Assembly (NCBI RefSeq): GCF_005930475.1
Contig: NZ_SJEW01000003.1
Span: forward strand, 106,172-170,171
DNA length: 64,000 nt
Direction: 5' to 3'
Origin: Modestobacter altitudinis
GTDB lineage: Bacteria > Actinomycetota > Actinomycetes > Mycobacteriales > Geodermatophilaceae
Below the pieces are notes generated by a model, which saw nothing but the letters and a program-made list of their open reading frames with translations, was not told the origin of the DNA and did not search any database. Numbering within the stretch: position 1 is the stretch's first letter; each line of letters begins with the position of its first letter. Positions 16,468 through 25,600 of this stretch are shown piece by piece. A program made the position numbers and the translations under genes.

Positions 16468-17979
16468 TTAGAAGGGTGGTGGGTCGTCCGCTGCTGGCGG
16501 CGGCTCTGCTGCTCCGGGTGGTGGCCGCATGCCCGGTGCTCGCATGCCTGGTGGTCGCATGCCCGGTGGTCGGGTGGTCCTGGTGATGCCGGAGGGGGTG
16601 GTGACCTGGAGGACGCCGTCGGGGTTCATGGTGAACCGCCAGCCGGGGGCGAAGGTCTTGAGCCGGTGGTGGGAGCGGCACAGGCAGCAGAGGTTGGTGC
16701 AGTCGGTCGCGCCGCCGCAGGCGGCGCTGGTGACGTGGTCGAGGTCGGTCCAGCCGACGCGTTGCCCGCAGTTGGGGAACCGGCACCGCCGGTCCCGGGT
16801 GGTGGTGAACGCGCGTTGCCGGGCGGTGGGTTCATAGGCGCCGGTGGTTGGTGGCGGCCCGGTGACCGGGCAGTCACACGAACTCTCGGAGTGCTGGGGG
16901 CAGCCGCGGCGGGCCAGCCGGGTGAGCTCAGCCGGAGTGAGGGTGGCCAGCAGCTGCCCGTCCGGCCCGGTGATCGCAAACGTCAGCGTCCCGCCGTCGG
17001 GAGCGGTGAGCCCCAACGCACCGACCCGGGCCAGCAGCTCCCCGACGTGGGCGGCGGTGATCGGCAACCCGTTCACCTCACCCGGCGTGCTGCCCGTCCC
17101 GCCCAGGCCGTCCAGCCCGGCGGTCACCGTCACATTCGCCGCCACCCCGGGGAGCCCGTGGTCGGCGGAGCGGCGGATCAACAACGACAGCACATGCGCC
17201 CGTAGCGCCCCGATCCGGCGCGGGTCGCCGTCTGCTTTGAGCATCTTCGCGAGCTGGTCGACGACGTCGTAGCACTCGACCGCCTCATCGGTGGGCAGCT
17301 CGGCAGCGACCGTGGACCGGCCGGCGGTGGCCGAGGGGTAGAGGTGCACGTCGGCGGTCTTCTCCGCCTCCTCGCGGCGCAGGTCGGCGGCCTCGGCGTC
17401 CAGCTCGACCATCAGTTCGGTGGCCCAGTCGCGGAGCTTGTACACCGACAGATCGCTCGCCTCGGGCAGAAGTGCGTCCTCGACCTGCCCGGCGACGGCG
17501 GTGTTGGTGTGCTGCAGCACCTCGGCGAGTGCCCGGGCGCGGGGTTCATCCAGCTCCCCGGCCTGGAGCGCGGCGAAGGTGGCGGGGAGCTTCTTCTGCC
17601 AGGTCAGTGCGTGGTCGAGCTTCTTCGAGGCGGTGGTGCGGCCGAGGTTGAGCACCGTGGCCAGCTCGGCGCAGAAGAACTCGCTGATCCCGTCCCCGGG
17701 ATCACCGCCGGACCAGCCGGGATGGCGGGCGCCGGGGGTGCCGGGCTGCGGGTCGGCGCTGGCGGGGCGGGCGCCGGCCAGTGCCAGGATCAGCTGCGCC
17801 TCCTCGGCGGCGTCCCGGGCCCGCCGCCGCTGCACCTCCTGCAACCGGGCAGCCACCCGCTCCGGCGACACCGCGAACGGATCAAGCTCGGCATGCCCGC
17901 TCCCCACCCAGAACACGTCGACCCGCGCACCGAGCGACCCGGGCACGTCAGGCCCGGGCAGCTCCGCGGTCGTCGTCAT
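16468..17979 (-). CDS. DUF222 / HNH endonuclease protein (13E12 repeat family)
   Basis: This 503-residue protein starts at ATG 17979. The N-terminal DUF222 domain includes ELATVLNLGRTTASKKLDHAL and LDEPRARALAEVLQ. The C-terminal HNH nuclease motif has zinc-binding Cys pairs (RCRFPNCGQ, CCLCRSHH), the metal His of LDHVTSAACGG and the final His of SHHRLKTF. Such proteins are multi-copy in actinobacteria and often sit at variable loci; their role is unproven and may involve mobile elements. The tail carries five-residue repeats of the type PPGMR, encoded by 15-bp DNA repeats. An in-frame extension upstream to 18063 lacks homology and is not used. Confidence 0.88.
   Translation of the reverse strand: MTTTAELPGPDVPGSLGARVDVFWVGSGHAELDPFAVSPERVAARLQEVQRRRARDAAEEAQLILALAGARPASADPQPGTPGARHPGWSGGDPGDGISEFFCAELATVLNLGRTTASKKLDHALTWQKKLPATFAALQAGELDEPRARALAEVLQHTNTAVAGQVEDALLPEASDLSVYKLRDWATELMVELDAEAADLRREEAEKTADVHLYPSATAGRSTVAAELPTDEAVECYDVVDQLAKMLKADGDPRRIGALRAHVLSLLIRRSADHGLPGVAANVTVTAGLDGLGGTGSTPGEVNGLPITAAHVGELLARVGALGLTAPDGGTLTFAITGPDGQLLATLTPAELTRLARRGCPQHSESSCDCPVTGPPPTTGAYEPTARQRAFTTTRDRRCRFPNCGQRVGWTDLDHVTSAACGGATDCTNLCCLCRSHHRLKTFAPGWRFTMNPDGVLQVTTPSGITRTTRPPGMRPPGMRAPGMRPPPGAAEPPPAADDPPPF
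16520..16579. repeat. 15-bp tandem repeat encoding PGMR units
   Basis: Units of the form GGTGGTCGCATGCCC occur at 16520-16534, 16535-16549 and 16550-16564, with a decayed fourth unit to 16579. Read on the minus strand they encode the five-residue units at the C-terminus of the HNH protein. The copy number probably varies between strains by slippage. Confidence 0.7.
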
Positions 17980-18184
17980 GCACCGAACATACGGACGGGG
18001 TACGACAGTTCCGGGCCTCAACGGGGCAGTCGAGAAGCCGGTTCCTCCGCGACGACGTCGCACGTGGCAGCGGGCTGTCCCGGTGGGCCGGTTCGGTCCG
18101 TTCGGGCTTCAGCCCACCGGTCGTCCACGAGAGCCGCGGCCGCGTGCGGGTTCGCGCTGTGACGACCTCGGGTACCCGGCGGCC

Positions 18185-18655
18185 ATGCCCCTACCGAAGA
18201 TCGTCACCCGCGCTGCCGGGCTGGCCGGCGGAGCCGGAGGCAAGGCCCTCCAGCAGCTCCAGCACCTGCGGCTGCCCGGCTTCGGCCAGTCGTCGGTGAC
18301 CGACGACCCCCGCACCGCGGCCCGCCGTTGGCGCGCCGTCAGCGTGCTGACCGACCCCGAGCAGCTGCGGACGGCGATCCCCGTCCCGCTCGCTGCGTTC
18401 GGCGATCGGCTCGACGTGCGGGTCACCCCGGCTCCCGGTGACCGGGGGGCCGAGCTGGCCGCCCGCTTCCGCGGTCCGGTGACCGAGGATGAGATCGGTG
18501 ACCTGCGTGCCGCGCTGCGGGAGTCCAAGGCGCTGGTCGAGGTGGGCGAGGTGCTGCGCGTCGATCCGCAGCCGCACGGTCACCGCAAGGCCACCCCGCA
18601 GGGCGCCGCGATCGAGGGCATGGCCGAGCGAGCTCCCAGGGAGGGTGTGCTGTGA
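18185..18655 (+). CDS. Hypothetical protein upstream of a zinc dehydrogenase
   Basis: This 156-residue protein starts at ATG 18185. I do not recognise the family. It begins with a Gly/Leu-rich region (AAGLAGGAGGKALQQLQHLRLPGFG) and then has WRAVSVLTDPEQL, IPVPLAAFGDRLDVRVTPAPGDRGAELAARF and PVTEDEIGDLRAALRESKALVEVGEV. The last section looks like the lipid-binding or polyketide-cyclase-like domain of small proteins that accompany dehydrogenases. Its stop overlaps the start of the dehydrogenase gene (GTGA), so both are probably made from one message. Confidence 0.6.
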   Translation: MPLPKIVTRAAGLAGGAGGKALQQLQHLRLPGFGQSSVTDDPRTAARRWRAVSVLTDPEQLRTAIPVPLAAFGDRLDVRVTPAPGDRGAELAARFRGPVTEDEIGDLRAALRESKALVEVGEVLRVDPQPHGHRKATPQGAAIEGMAERAPREGVL

Positions 18656-19821
18656 GAGCGGCGACCTGGACCGGCGTCAACGAGGTGTCCGTCGAGACGG
18701 TCCCCGACCCGACGCTGCTCAACGACCACGACATCATCGTCAAGGTCCGCAAGACCACCAGTTGCGGCTCCGACCTGCACCTGCTCGGTGGCTACATCCC
18801 CTTCATGCGCGCCGGGGACGTGCTCGGACACGAGTTCATGGGCGACGTCGTCGAGGTCGGCAGAGCGGTCCGCGAGCGGAAGGTCGGCGACCGGGTGGTC
18901 GTCAACTCCTTCATCGCCTGCGGCACCTGCTGGTACTGCAAGCAGGAGCTGTACTCCCTCTGCGACAACGGCAACCCCAACCCGGGCATCACCGAGGGGC
19001 TGTGGGGCCAGAGCCCCGGCGGTTGCTTCGGCTACTCGCACGCCCTCGGCGGCTTCGCCGGCAGCCACGCGGAGTACATCCGGGTGCCCTACGGCGACGT
19101 CGGCGCGTTCGTCGTCCCCGAGGAGGTCAGCGACCTGCGGGCGCTGTTCGCCTCCGACGCGGTGTCCACCGGGTGGATGGGCGCGGAGCTCGCCGGGACC
19201 AAGCCCGGTGACACGGTCGCCGTGTGGGGCGCCGGCGGGGTCGGGCAGATGGCCGCCCGTGCGGCGATGCTGCTGGGGGCGGAGCGGGTCCTGGTCATCG
19301 ACCGGCTGCCCGAGCGGCTGGCCCAGGTGCGCGAGCACGTCGGTGCCGAGGTCATCGACTACTCCACGACCGACGTGATGGCCGAGCTCCGCGAGCTCAC
19401 CGGTGGTCGCGGCCCCGACGTCTGCATCGAGGCCGTCGGCATGGAGGCCCACAGCCCGGGCGTGCACGGCACGTACGACCAGGTCAAGCAGCAGTTGCGA
19501 CTGCAGACCGACCGGCCCTCCGCCGTCCGGGAGGCCATCATGGCCTGCCGCAAGGGCGGCAGCCTGTTCGTGCTCGGCGTCTTCGCCGCGGCCGTGGACA
19601 AGTTCCCGATCGGCGCCATGATGAACAAGGGCCTGACCGTGCGCGGTGCCCAGGTGCACGGGCAGCGCTTCACGCCGCGGATCCTCGAGCACATGGCCCG
19701 CGGCGAGCTGACCACCGAGCACCTGGCCACCCATGTGATGCCGCTGGAGCAGGCGCCCAGGGGCTACCAGATGTTCAAGGACAAGGAGGACGGCTGCGTC
19801 CGCGCCGTCTTCGAGCCGTGA
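18652..19821 (+). CDS. Zinc-dependent alcohol dehydrogenase (glutathione-independent formaldehyde dehydrogenase-like)
   Basis: This 389-residue medium-chain dehydrogenase starts at GTG 18652, inside the stop of the previous gene. Catalytic zinc ligands are in TTSCGSDLH and GHEFMGDVVEVG. The structural zinc site is CGTCWYCKQELYSLC, and the NAD-binding fold starts at VWGAGGVGQMAARAA. The insertion GNPNPGITEGLWGQSPGGCFGYSHALGGFAGSHAEYIRVPYGD is typical of the group related to glutathione-independent formaldehyde dehydrogenase. It probably oxidises an alcohol or aldehyde using NAD, with the exact substrate unknown. The coupled upstream protein may assist it. An inverted-repeat element and a terminator follow. 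Confidence 0.88.
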   Translation: MRAATWTGVNEVSVETVPDPTLLNDHDIIVKVRKTTSCGSDLHLLGGYIPFMRAGDVLGHEFMGDVVEVGRAVRERKVGDRVVVNSFIACGTCWYCKQELYSLCDNGNPNPGITEGLWGQSPGGCFGYSHALGGFAGSHAEYIRVPYGDVGAFVVPEEVSDLRALFASDAVSTGWMGAELAGTKPGDTVAVWGAGGVGQMAARAAMLLGAERVLVIDRLPERLAQVREHVGAEVIDYSTTDVMAELRELTGGRGPDVCIEAVGMEAHSPGVHGTYDQVKQQLRLQTDRPSAVREAIMACRKGGSLFVLGVFAAAVDKFPIGAMMNKGLTVRGAQVHGQRFTPRILEHMARGELTTEHLATHVMPLEQAPRGYQMFKDKEDGCVRAVFEP

Positions 19822-19834
19822 CCTGCTGACATCG

Positions 19835-19907
19835 GTTGATCATGGGCGTCCGGCTCGTTGACACGCCGCGCACTGGCGCGTCGGGCGACCAGACGGCCAT
19901 GATCAAC
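19835..19907. repeat. 73-bp imperfect palindromic intergenic element
   Basis: GTTGATCATGG (19835-19845) and CCATGATCAAC (19897-19907) are perfect 11-bp inverted ends. An inner CGCGC-ACTG-GCGCG hairpin sits near the centre, so the whole element can fold into a long hairpin or cruciform. It lies between a stop codon and a separate terminator hairpin. I believe similar GTTGATCATGG units recur between genes in related actinobacteria, but that needs a search. Confidence 0.6.
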
Positions 19908-19931
19908 ACCGGATGAGCCCTACGAGAACGC

Positions 19932-19964
19932 AGAAGGCCCCCTCCCGGTGGAAGGGGGCCTTCT
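19932..19964. terminator. Hairpin terminator
   Basis: AGAAGGCCCCCT (19932-19943) pairs perfectly with AGGGGGCCTTCT (19953-19964) around a 9-base loop. It separates the dehydrogenase from the convergent exporter gene and may work in both directions. Confidence 0.85.
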
Positions 19965-19975
19965 GTCAGGTGACG

Positions 19976-21898
19976 TCAGTCGTGGTGACGGGCGCTGTCG
20001 GGCAGATGGTCGGCGGGCACGCTGTCAAGGCCGGTCGGCTGGTGCGCGCCCGCCTCGTGGCGGCCGCTCCCGGTCGACGGGGGGACGACGGCCGTGGCAC
20101 CGTGCCGCGGGCTGGGCGTGTCGCTGCCCGCCTGCTCGTCGGTCCGGTCGGCGCCGTCCACGGGCGGCTCGACCGACGTCGGGGCGGCGGCACCGGCTGC
20201 GTTCTCCGCGGCCAGCGCCGGGCTGTCGGCGCCGCCCTCGGCCGGGCCACCGGACTGGGCGGCCTGGATGCCGGACTGGGTGCGCAGGGCCAGCTGCGGC
20301 AGGAAGATCAGCACGAAGAAGCCGATCGCCACGATGCAGGCCGCGATGAGGAAGACCAGGTCCAGCGTGTCGGCGAAGCCCGACTTGAAGGGGGCGGCCA
20401 GGGCCTGGTCGATCGTCTGCACGAACGACGTGTCGCCGAGGTCGCTGCCGGCACCGGAGAGCTGCTGCAACTGGTCGGGGTGCGCCGCAGCGGCCTGCTG
20501 GAACGCCGGGTCGCCCTGGGCGCTGGTGTAGGCGTCGGAGATCCGGCCCGGGAGCGCGCTGAACAGCACCGACAGGAAGACCGCCGTCCCGAGCGTGCCG
20601 CCCATCTGCCGGAAGAACGTCACCGACGAGGTGGCCACCCCGATCTCGCGCGGGCTGACCGCGTTCTGCACCGCGAGGATGACCGGCTGGAAGTTGAAGC
20701 CGAGCCCCAGGCCCATGAGCAGCATGAAGGGGACCAGCGTCCACACGGAGGTGTCCGCGCCGACGATGAAGGACAGCGAGACCATCGCGGCGACGATGAA
20801 GACCGTGCCGACCAGCGGGAAGGCCTTGTACTTGCCGGTCCTGGCGACCGTCTGCCCGGCGATGATCGAGCCGGACATGATGCCCAGCACCAGCGGGATC
20901 ATCTGCAGGCCGGCCTCGGTGGGGCTGGAGCCGTGCACGATCTGCAGGTACTGCGGCAGCAGCAGGATGCCGCCGAACATGCCGGCACCCAGCACGATGC
21001 TGGAGAGGCTGCTGACCGCGAAGGTGCGGTTCTTGAACATCCGCAGCGGCAGCAGGGCGTCGTCCTTGTACACCCGCTCGGCCAGCACGAAGAGCACGAA
21101 CCCGACCGCGGCGAGGGCGTAGCAGACCAGCGCGCCGGTGGAGCTCCAGCCCCAGGTGCGGCCCTGCTCGGCGACGATCAGCAGCGGCACCAGGAAGGTG
21201 ATCAGGGCCAGGGCGCCGGGGAAGTCGATCCGGTGCTCACGCTTGGTGTGCGGCAGGTGCAGCACCTTGAAGACGACGGCGAAGGCCAGGATGCCCAGCG
21301 GAACGTTGACGTAGAAGATCCAGCGCCAGCCGGTGATCCCGAGGATCGAGTCCTGGCCGGAGAGGAACCCGCCGATGACCGGGCCGAGCACGCTGGAGGT
21401 GCCGAAGACGGCCATGAAGTAGCCCTGGTACTTCGAGCGCTCCCGGGGCGGGACGATGTCGGCGATGATCGCCAGCGCCAGCGACATCAGGCCACCGGCG
21501 CCGATGCCCTGGATCGCCCGGAAGGCGGCCAGCTGGTACATCGAGTCGGCCAGCCCGCAGAGCATGGAACCGACGACGAAGACGGCGATGGCGAAGAGGT
21601 AGAACCCCCGCCGGCCGTACATGTCGCTCAACTTCCCGTACAGCGGGGTGGCGATCGTCGAGGTGATCAGGAACGCCGTCGTCGCCCAGGCCTGCAGGTC
21701 GTAGCCCTGGAGGTCGTCGGCGACGGTGCGGATGGCGGTGGAGACCACCGTCTGGTCCAGCGCCGCCAGGAACATGCCGAGCAGCAGGCCCGCCAGGATC
21801 GTCATGATCTGCTTGTGGGTGAATCCGCCGGCTGAGTCCGGGGCGGCCGCGGCCGCCCGGGCCTCGGCCCGGGCGGTGCGGTCCGTGGTCTGCGTCAT
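19976..21898 (-). CDS. DHA2-type MFS multidrug exporter (14 membrane segments)
   Basis: This 640-residue drug:proton antiporter starts at ATG 21898. The first segment carries the DHA2 signature LDQTVVSTAIRTVADDL, then TPLYGKLSDMYGRRG (motif A) and RAIQGIGAGGLMSLALAII (motif B), then VLGPVIGGFLS (motif C). About fourteen hydrophobic segments end near residue 545. The remaining 95 residues are an Ala/Pro/Glu-rich, probably disordered tail, longer than most of the family. The overlapping MarR gene just upstream is the likely drug-responsive repressor. A frame extending far upstream beyond 21898 is an antisense artefact of HrpA coding. Confidence 0.93.
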   Translation of the reverse strand: MTQTTDRTARAEARAAAAAPDSAGGFTHKQIMTILAGLLLGMFLAALDQTVVSTAIRTVADDLQGYDLQAWATTAFLITSTIATPLYGKLSDMYGRRGFYLFAIAVFVVGSMLCGLADSMYQLAAFRAIQGIGAGGLMSLALAIIADIVPPRERSKYQGYFMAVFGTSSVLGPVIGGFLSGQDSILGITGWRWIFYVNVPLGILAFAVVFKVLHLPHTKREHRIDFPGALALITFLVPLLIVAEQGRTWGWSSTGALVCYALAAVGFVLFVLAERVYKDDALLPLRMFKNRTFAVSSLSSIVLGAGMFGGILLLPQYLQIVHGSSPTEAGLQMIPLVLGIMSGSIIAGQTVARTGKYKAFPLVGTVFIVAAMVSLSFIVGADTSVWTLVPFMLLMGLGLGFNFQPVILAVQNAVSPREIGVATSSVTFFRQMGGTLGTAVFLSVLFSALPGRISDAYTSAQGDPAFQQAAAAHPDQLQQLSGAGSDLGDTSFVQTIDQALAAPFKSGFADTLDLVFLIAACIVAIGFFVLIFLPQLALRTQSGIQAAQSGGPAEGGADSPALAAENAAGAAAPTSVEPPVDGADRTDEQAGSDTPSPRHGATAVVPPSTGSGRHEAGAHQPTGLDSVPADHLPDSARHHD

Positions 21899-22422
21899 CG
21901 GTCCTTCTCGGGAGGGTTCACGGCGCCGCCGGCGGCGGTGCCCAGGGTGGGGAGGAGGTCGTTCAGGTCCCGCACGAAGCGGTGCAGCTGACGGGTGAAG
22001 GTGCCGAGCTCGTCCGCCGTCCAGTCGGCCGTGACGCGGCTGAGCACGCTGTCGCGCTCCTGCCGCATCTTCTCGACCTCGGCCTCGCCGGCGGGGGTGA
22101 CGACCAGGCGGCTGGCGCGGCCGTCCTGCTCGTCGGCCACCCGGCGGACGAGCCCGCGGTCGACCAGCAGCGTGACGTGCCGGCTCACCGTGGAGGGGTC
22201 GGCGTGCACCAGCTCGGCGAGGGAGCCCTGCCGGAGCGGGCCGAGCCGGGTCAGCGGGAACAGCAGCACGTGGGCCGCGCGCTCGCGCGCCTCGGGACCC
22301 GAACCGTTGGTCGCCTGGGCCTTGAACGCGTGCATCACCCGGACCAGCAGGACGAGCTGGTCGGACAGGGACGTCTGCTCGGCATCGGCTGCGGACCCGG
22401 CAGCGGGGAGGACGTCGGTCAC
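21895..22422 (-). CDS. MarR family repressor of the MFS exporter
   Basis: This 175-residue regulator starts at GTG 22422, preceded by CCGGAG. The winged helix runs through LRQGSLAELVHADPSTVSRHVTLLVDRGLV and then VADEQDGRASRLVVTPAGEAE. N- and C-terminal helices provide dimerisation. Its stop overlaps the exporter ATG (ATGA), so regulator and pump are one operon. Two palindromes lie 60-90 bases upstream and are candidate autoregulatory operators. The pattern is that of EmrR/MarR systems, where the pump's substrate lifts repression. The actual ligand is unknown. Confidence 0.88.
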   Translation of the reverse strand: MTDVLPAAGSAADAEQTSLSDQLVLLVRVMHAFKAQATNGSGPEARERAAHVLLFPLTRLGPLRQGSLAELVHADPSTVSRHVTLLVDRGLVRRVADEQDGRASRLVVTPAGEAEVEKMRQERDSVLSRVTADWTADELGTFTRQLHRFVRDLNDLLPTLGTAAGGAVNPPEKDR

Positions 22423-22480
22423 GGGGGCTCCGGAGGTCAGCGATGGGCGCCACACTGCGCCGGAGGAACAGGTGCACCAT

Positions 22481-22514
22481 ACAACCCGTTGTGCGGTACA
22501 TGCAATCAGTTGCA
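22481..22514. promoter_or_regulatory. Two palindromes in the marR-hrpA divergent promoter
   Basis: ACAAC-CC-GTTGT at 22481-22492 and TGCAA-TCAG-TTGCA at 22501-22514 are two perfect palindromes twenty bases apart, centre to centre. Both carry the CAA...TTG pattern common in MarR operators. They lie between the divergent marR and hrpA starts. Confidence 0.5.
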
Positions 22515-22600
22515 CGGCGCACTGAGTGTGAGTCGCGCAACTGGCTCGCCGGGGATGGGACCCTGGGAGCAGGACCCCTGGAAGGAACCGCGAGCACCCC

Positions 22601-25600
22601 GTGACCACCCCGCACGACGACCTCCGGTCGCGGCTGTCCGCGCTGACCCTCACCGACGAGCACCGGCTCGGGCGGCGACTCGACGGCACCCGGCGCACCA
22701 CGGACCCCGCCGCCCGCGCCCGGCAACAGGAACGGATCGCCGAGGACGTCGCCGTCGCCGAGGAGCGGATCGCCCGCCGTCGCGCCGCCGTCCCGGTCGT
22801 CAGCTACCCCGAGGAGCTTCCGGTCAGCCAACGCCGCGAGGACATCGCCGCGGCGCTGCGCGACTCCCAGGTCGTCGTCGTGGCCGGCGAGACCGGCTCG
22901 GGCAAGACCACCCAGCTGCCGAAGATCCTGCTGGAGCTCGGCCGCGGCGTCCGCGGCCGGATCGGGCACACCCAGCCGCGGCGGATCGCGGCCCGCACCG
23001 TGGCCGAGCGGATCGCGGAGGAGGTCGGCTCGCCGCTGGGCGACGTCGTCGGCTGGAAGGTGCGGTTCACCGACGAGGTGGGCGACCGGACGCTGGTCAA
23101 GCTGATGACCGACGGCGTCCTGCTCGCCGAGGTCCAGCGCGACCGGATGCTCCGCCAGTACGACACGATCATCATCGACGAGGCCCACGAGCGGAGCCTC
23201 AACATCGACTTCCTGCTGGGCTACCTCGCCCGGCTGCTGCCCCGCCGTCCGGACCTGAAGCTGGTCATCACCTCGGCGACCATCGACGTCGACCGGATCG
23301 CCAAGCACTTCTCGATGGACGGCGCGCAGGTCCCGGTCGTCGAGGTCAGCGGGCGCACCTATCCCGTCGAGGTCCGGTACCGGCCGGTCATCGACCCCGA
23401 CGACCCGGACGCCGACGAGGACCGCGACCAGGTCAGCGCGATCGTCGACGCCTGCGCGGAACTGGTGGCCGAGGGCCCCGGGGACGTGCTGGTGTTCCTC
23501 GCCGGGGAGCGGGAGATCCGGGACACCGCGGACGCGCTGGACGAGCGCGGCTTCCCGCACACCGAGGTCCTGCCGCTCTACTCGCGGCTGTCGGCCGCCG
23601 AGCAGCACAAGGTCTTCGCCGCGCACACCGGCCGGCGGATCGTGCTGGCCACCAACGTCGCCGAGACCTCGCTGACCGTGCCCGGCATCAAGTACGTCGT
23701 CGACCCGGGCACCGCGCGCATCTCCCGGTACAGCCATCGCACCAAGGTGCAGCGGCTGCCGATCGAGCCGATCAGCCAGGCCTCGGCCCGGCAGCGCTCC
23801 GGCCGGTGCGGTCGCACCAGCGAGGGCATCGCGATCCGGCTGTACGCCGAGGACGACTTCGACGCCCGGCCGGAGTACACCGACCCGGAGATCCTGCGCA
23901 CCAACCTCGCGTCGGTGTTGCTGCAGATGGCGGCGATGGAGCTCGGCGACATCGCCGACTTCCCGTTCATCGACCCGCCGGACCGCCGGGCGGTCGCCGA
24001 CGGCCTCGCCCTGCTCGAGGAGCTCGGGGCCCTCGACGAGCACGGGAAGCTGACCGGGACCGGCCGCTCCCTCGCCGCGCTGCCGCTGGACCCGCGGATC
24101 GCCCGGATGGTCGTCGAGGCCGACCGGCGCGGTGTGCTCGAGGAGGTGCTGGTCATCGCCGCCGGGCTCACCGTGCAGGACGTGCGCGAGCGGCCGGCCG
24201 AGCACCAGCAGGCCGCCGACGAGCTGCACAAGCGCTTCGCCGACGAGAACTCCGACTTCCTGGGCCTGCTCAACCTCTGGCGGTACCTGGTCGAGCAGCA
24301 GGACGCGCTGAGCGGCAACCAGTTCCGGCGCACCGTCAAGCGCGAGTTCCTCCACTACCTGCGCATCCGCGAGTGGCAGGACCTGCACGGCCAGCTGCGC
24401 AGCACCGCCCGCCGGCTGGGCATGACCACCGGCGCGCTGGCGACCGAGCCGGACGAGAAGGGCGTGACGGCGTCCCTGCTGGCCGGGCTGCTGTCCCAGA
24501 TCGGCACCCAGGCAGAGCCCGCGAAGGGCGACCGTCGTCCCACCCGGGAGTACGTCGGCACCCGCAACACCCGCTTCGTGATCGCGCCGGGCACCCCGCT
24601 GGCCAAGAAGCCGCCGCGCTGGGTGGTGGCCGCCGAGCTGGTCGAGACCAGCCGGCTGTTCGCCCGGATGGTGGCGCGGATCGACCCCGAGGTCGTCGAG
24701 CGGCTGGCCGACCACCTGGTCAAGCGGCAGTACAGCGAGCCGCGGTGGGATGCCAAGCGCGGCTCGGTCGTCGCCACCGAGCGGGTCACCCTCTACGGCC
24801 TGCCGCTCGTCGTGGGCCGGCGGGTGCAGTACGGCTCGATCGACCCGGTGGTCTCCCGCGAGCTGTTCGTCCGGCACGCGCTGGTGCAGGGCGAGTGGAG
24901 CACCCACCACTCCTTCTGGGCCGACAACGCCCGGGCGATCGAGCGGGTCGCCGAGCTCGAGGAGCGGGCTCGGCGCCGGGACATCGCGGTGGACGACGAG
25001 ACGCTGTTCGAGCTCTACGACGCCCGCGTCCCCGCTGACGTCGTCTCCACCCGGCACTTCGACCGCTGGTGGAAGCAGGCCCGCCGGGAGACCCCGGACC
25101 TGCTCACCTTCACCCCGGAGATGCTCACCAACGCCGCGGCGGCGGGGCAGGTCCGTGAGGCCGACTACCCGGACGAGGTGCGGCTGACCCAGGGCCTGAC
25201 CCTGCCGCTGTCGTATGCGTTCAACCCGGGCGCGGTCGAGGACGGCGTGACCGTCGACGTGCCGCTGGGCGTGCTGGACACCGTCGCCGAGCGCACGTCG
25301 GGGGAGTCGCTGGCGTTCACCGTGCCCGGTCAGCGCGCCGAGCTGGTCACCGAGCTGCTGCGCTCGCTGCCCAAGCAGCTGCGCCGCGGGCTGGTGCCCA
25401 TCCCGGACCGGGTGCGCGAGGTGCTGCCGCACATCGACCCCACCGAGCCGCTGCTGCCGGCGCTCGAGCGCGAGCTGCGCCGGGCCACCGCCGTCACCAT
25501 CCCGCCGGACGCGTGGCAGCCGGCCGCGGTGCCGGCACACCTGCGCGCCACCTACCGGGTGCTCGACGACCAGCGTCGGCCGCTCGCCCAGGGCAAGGAC

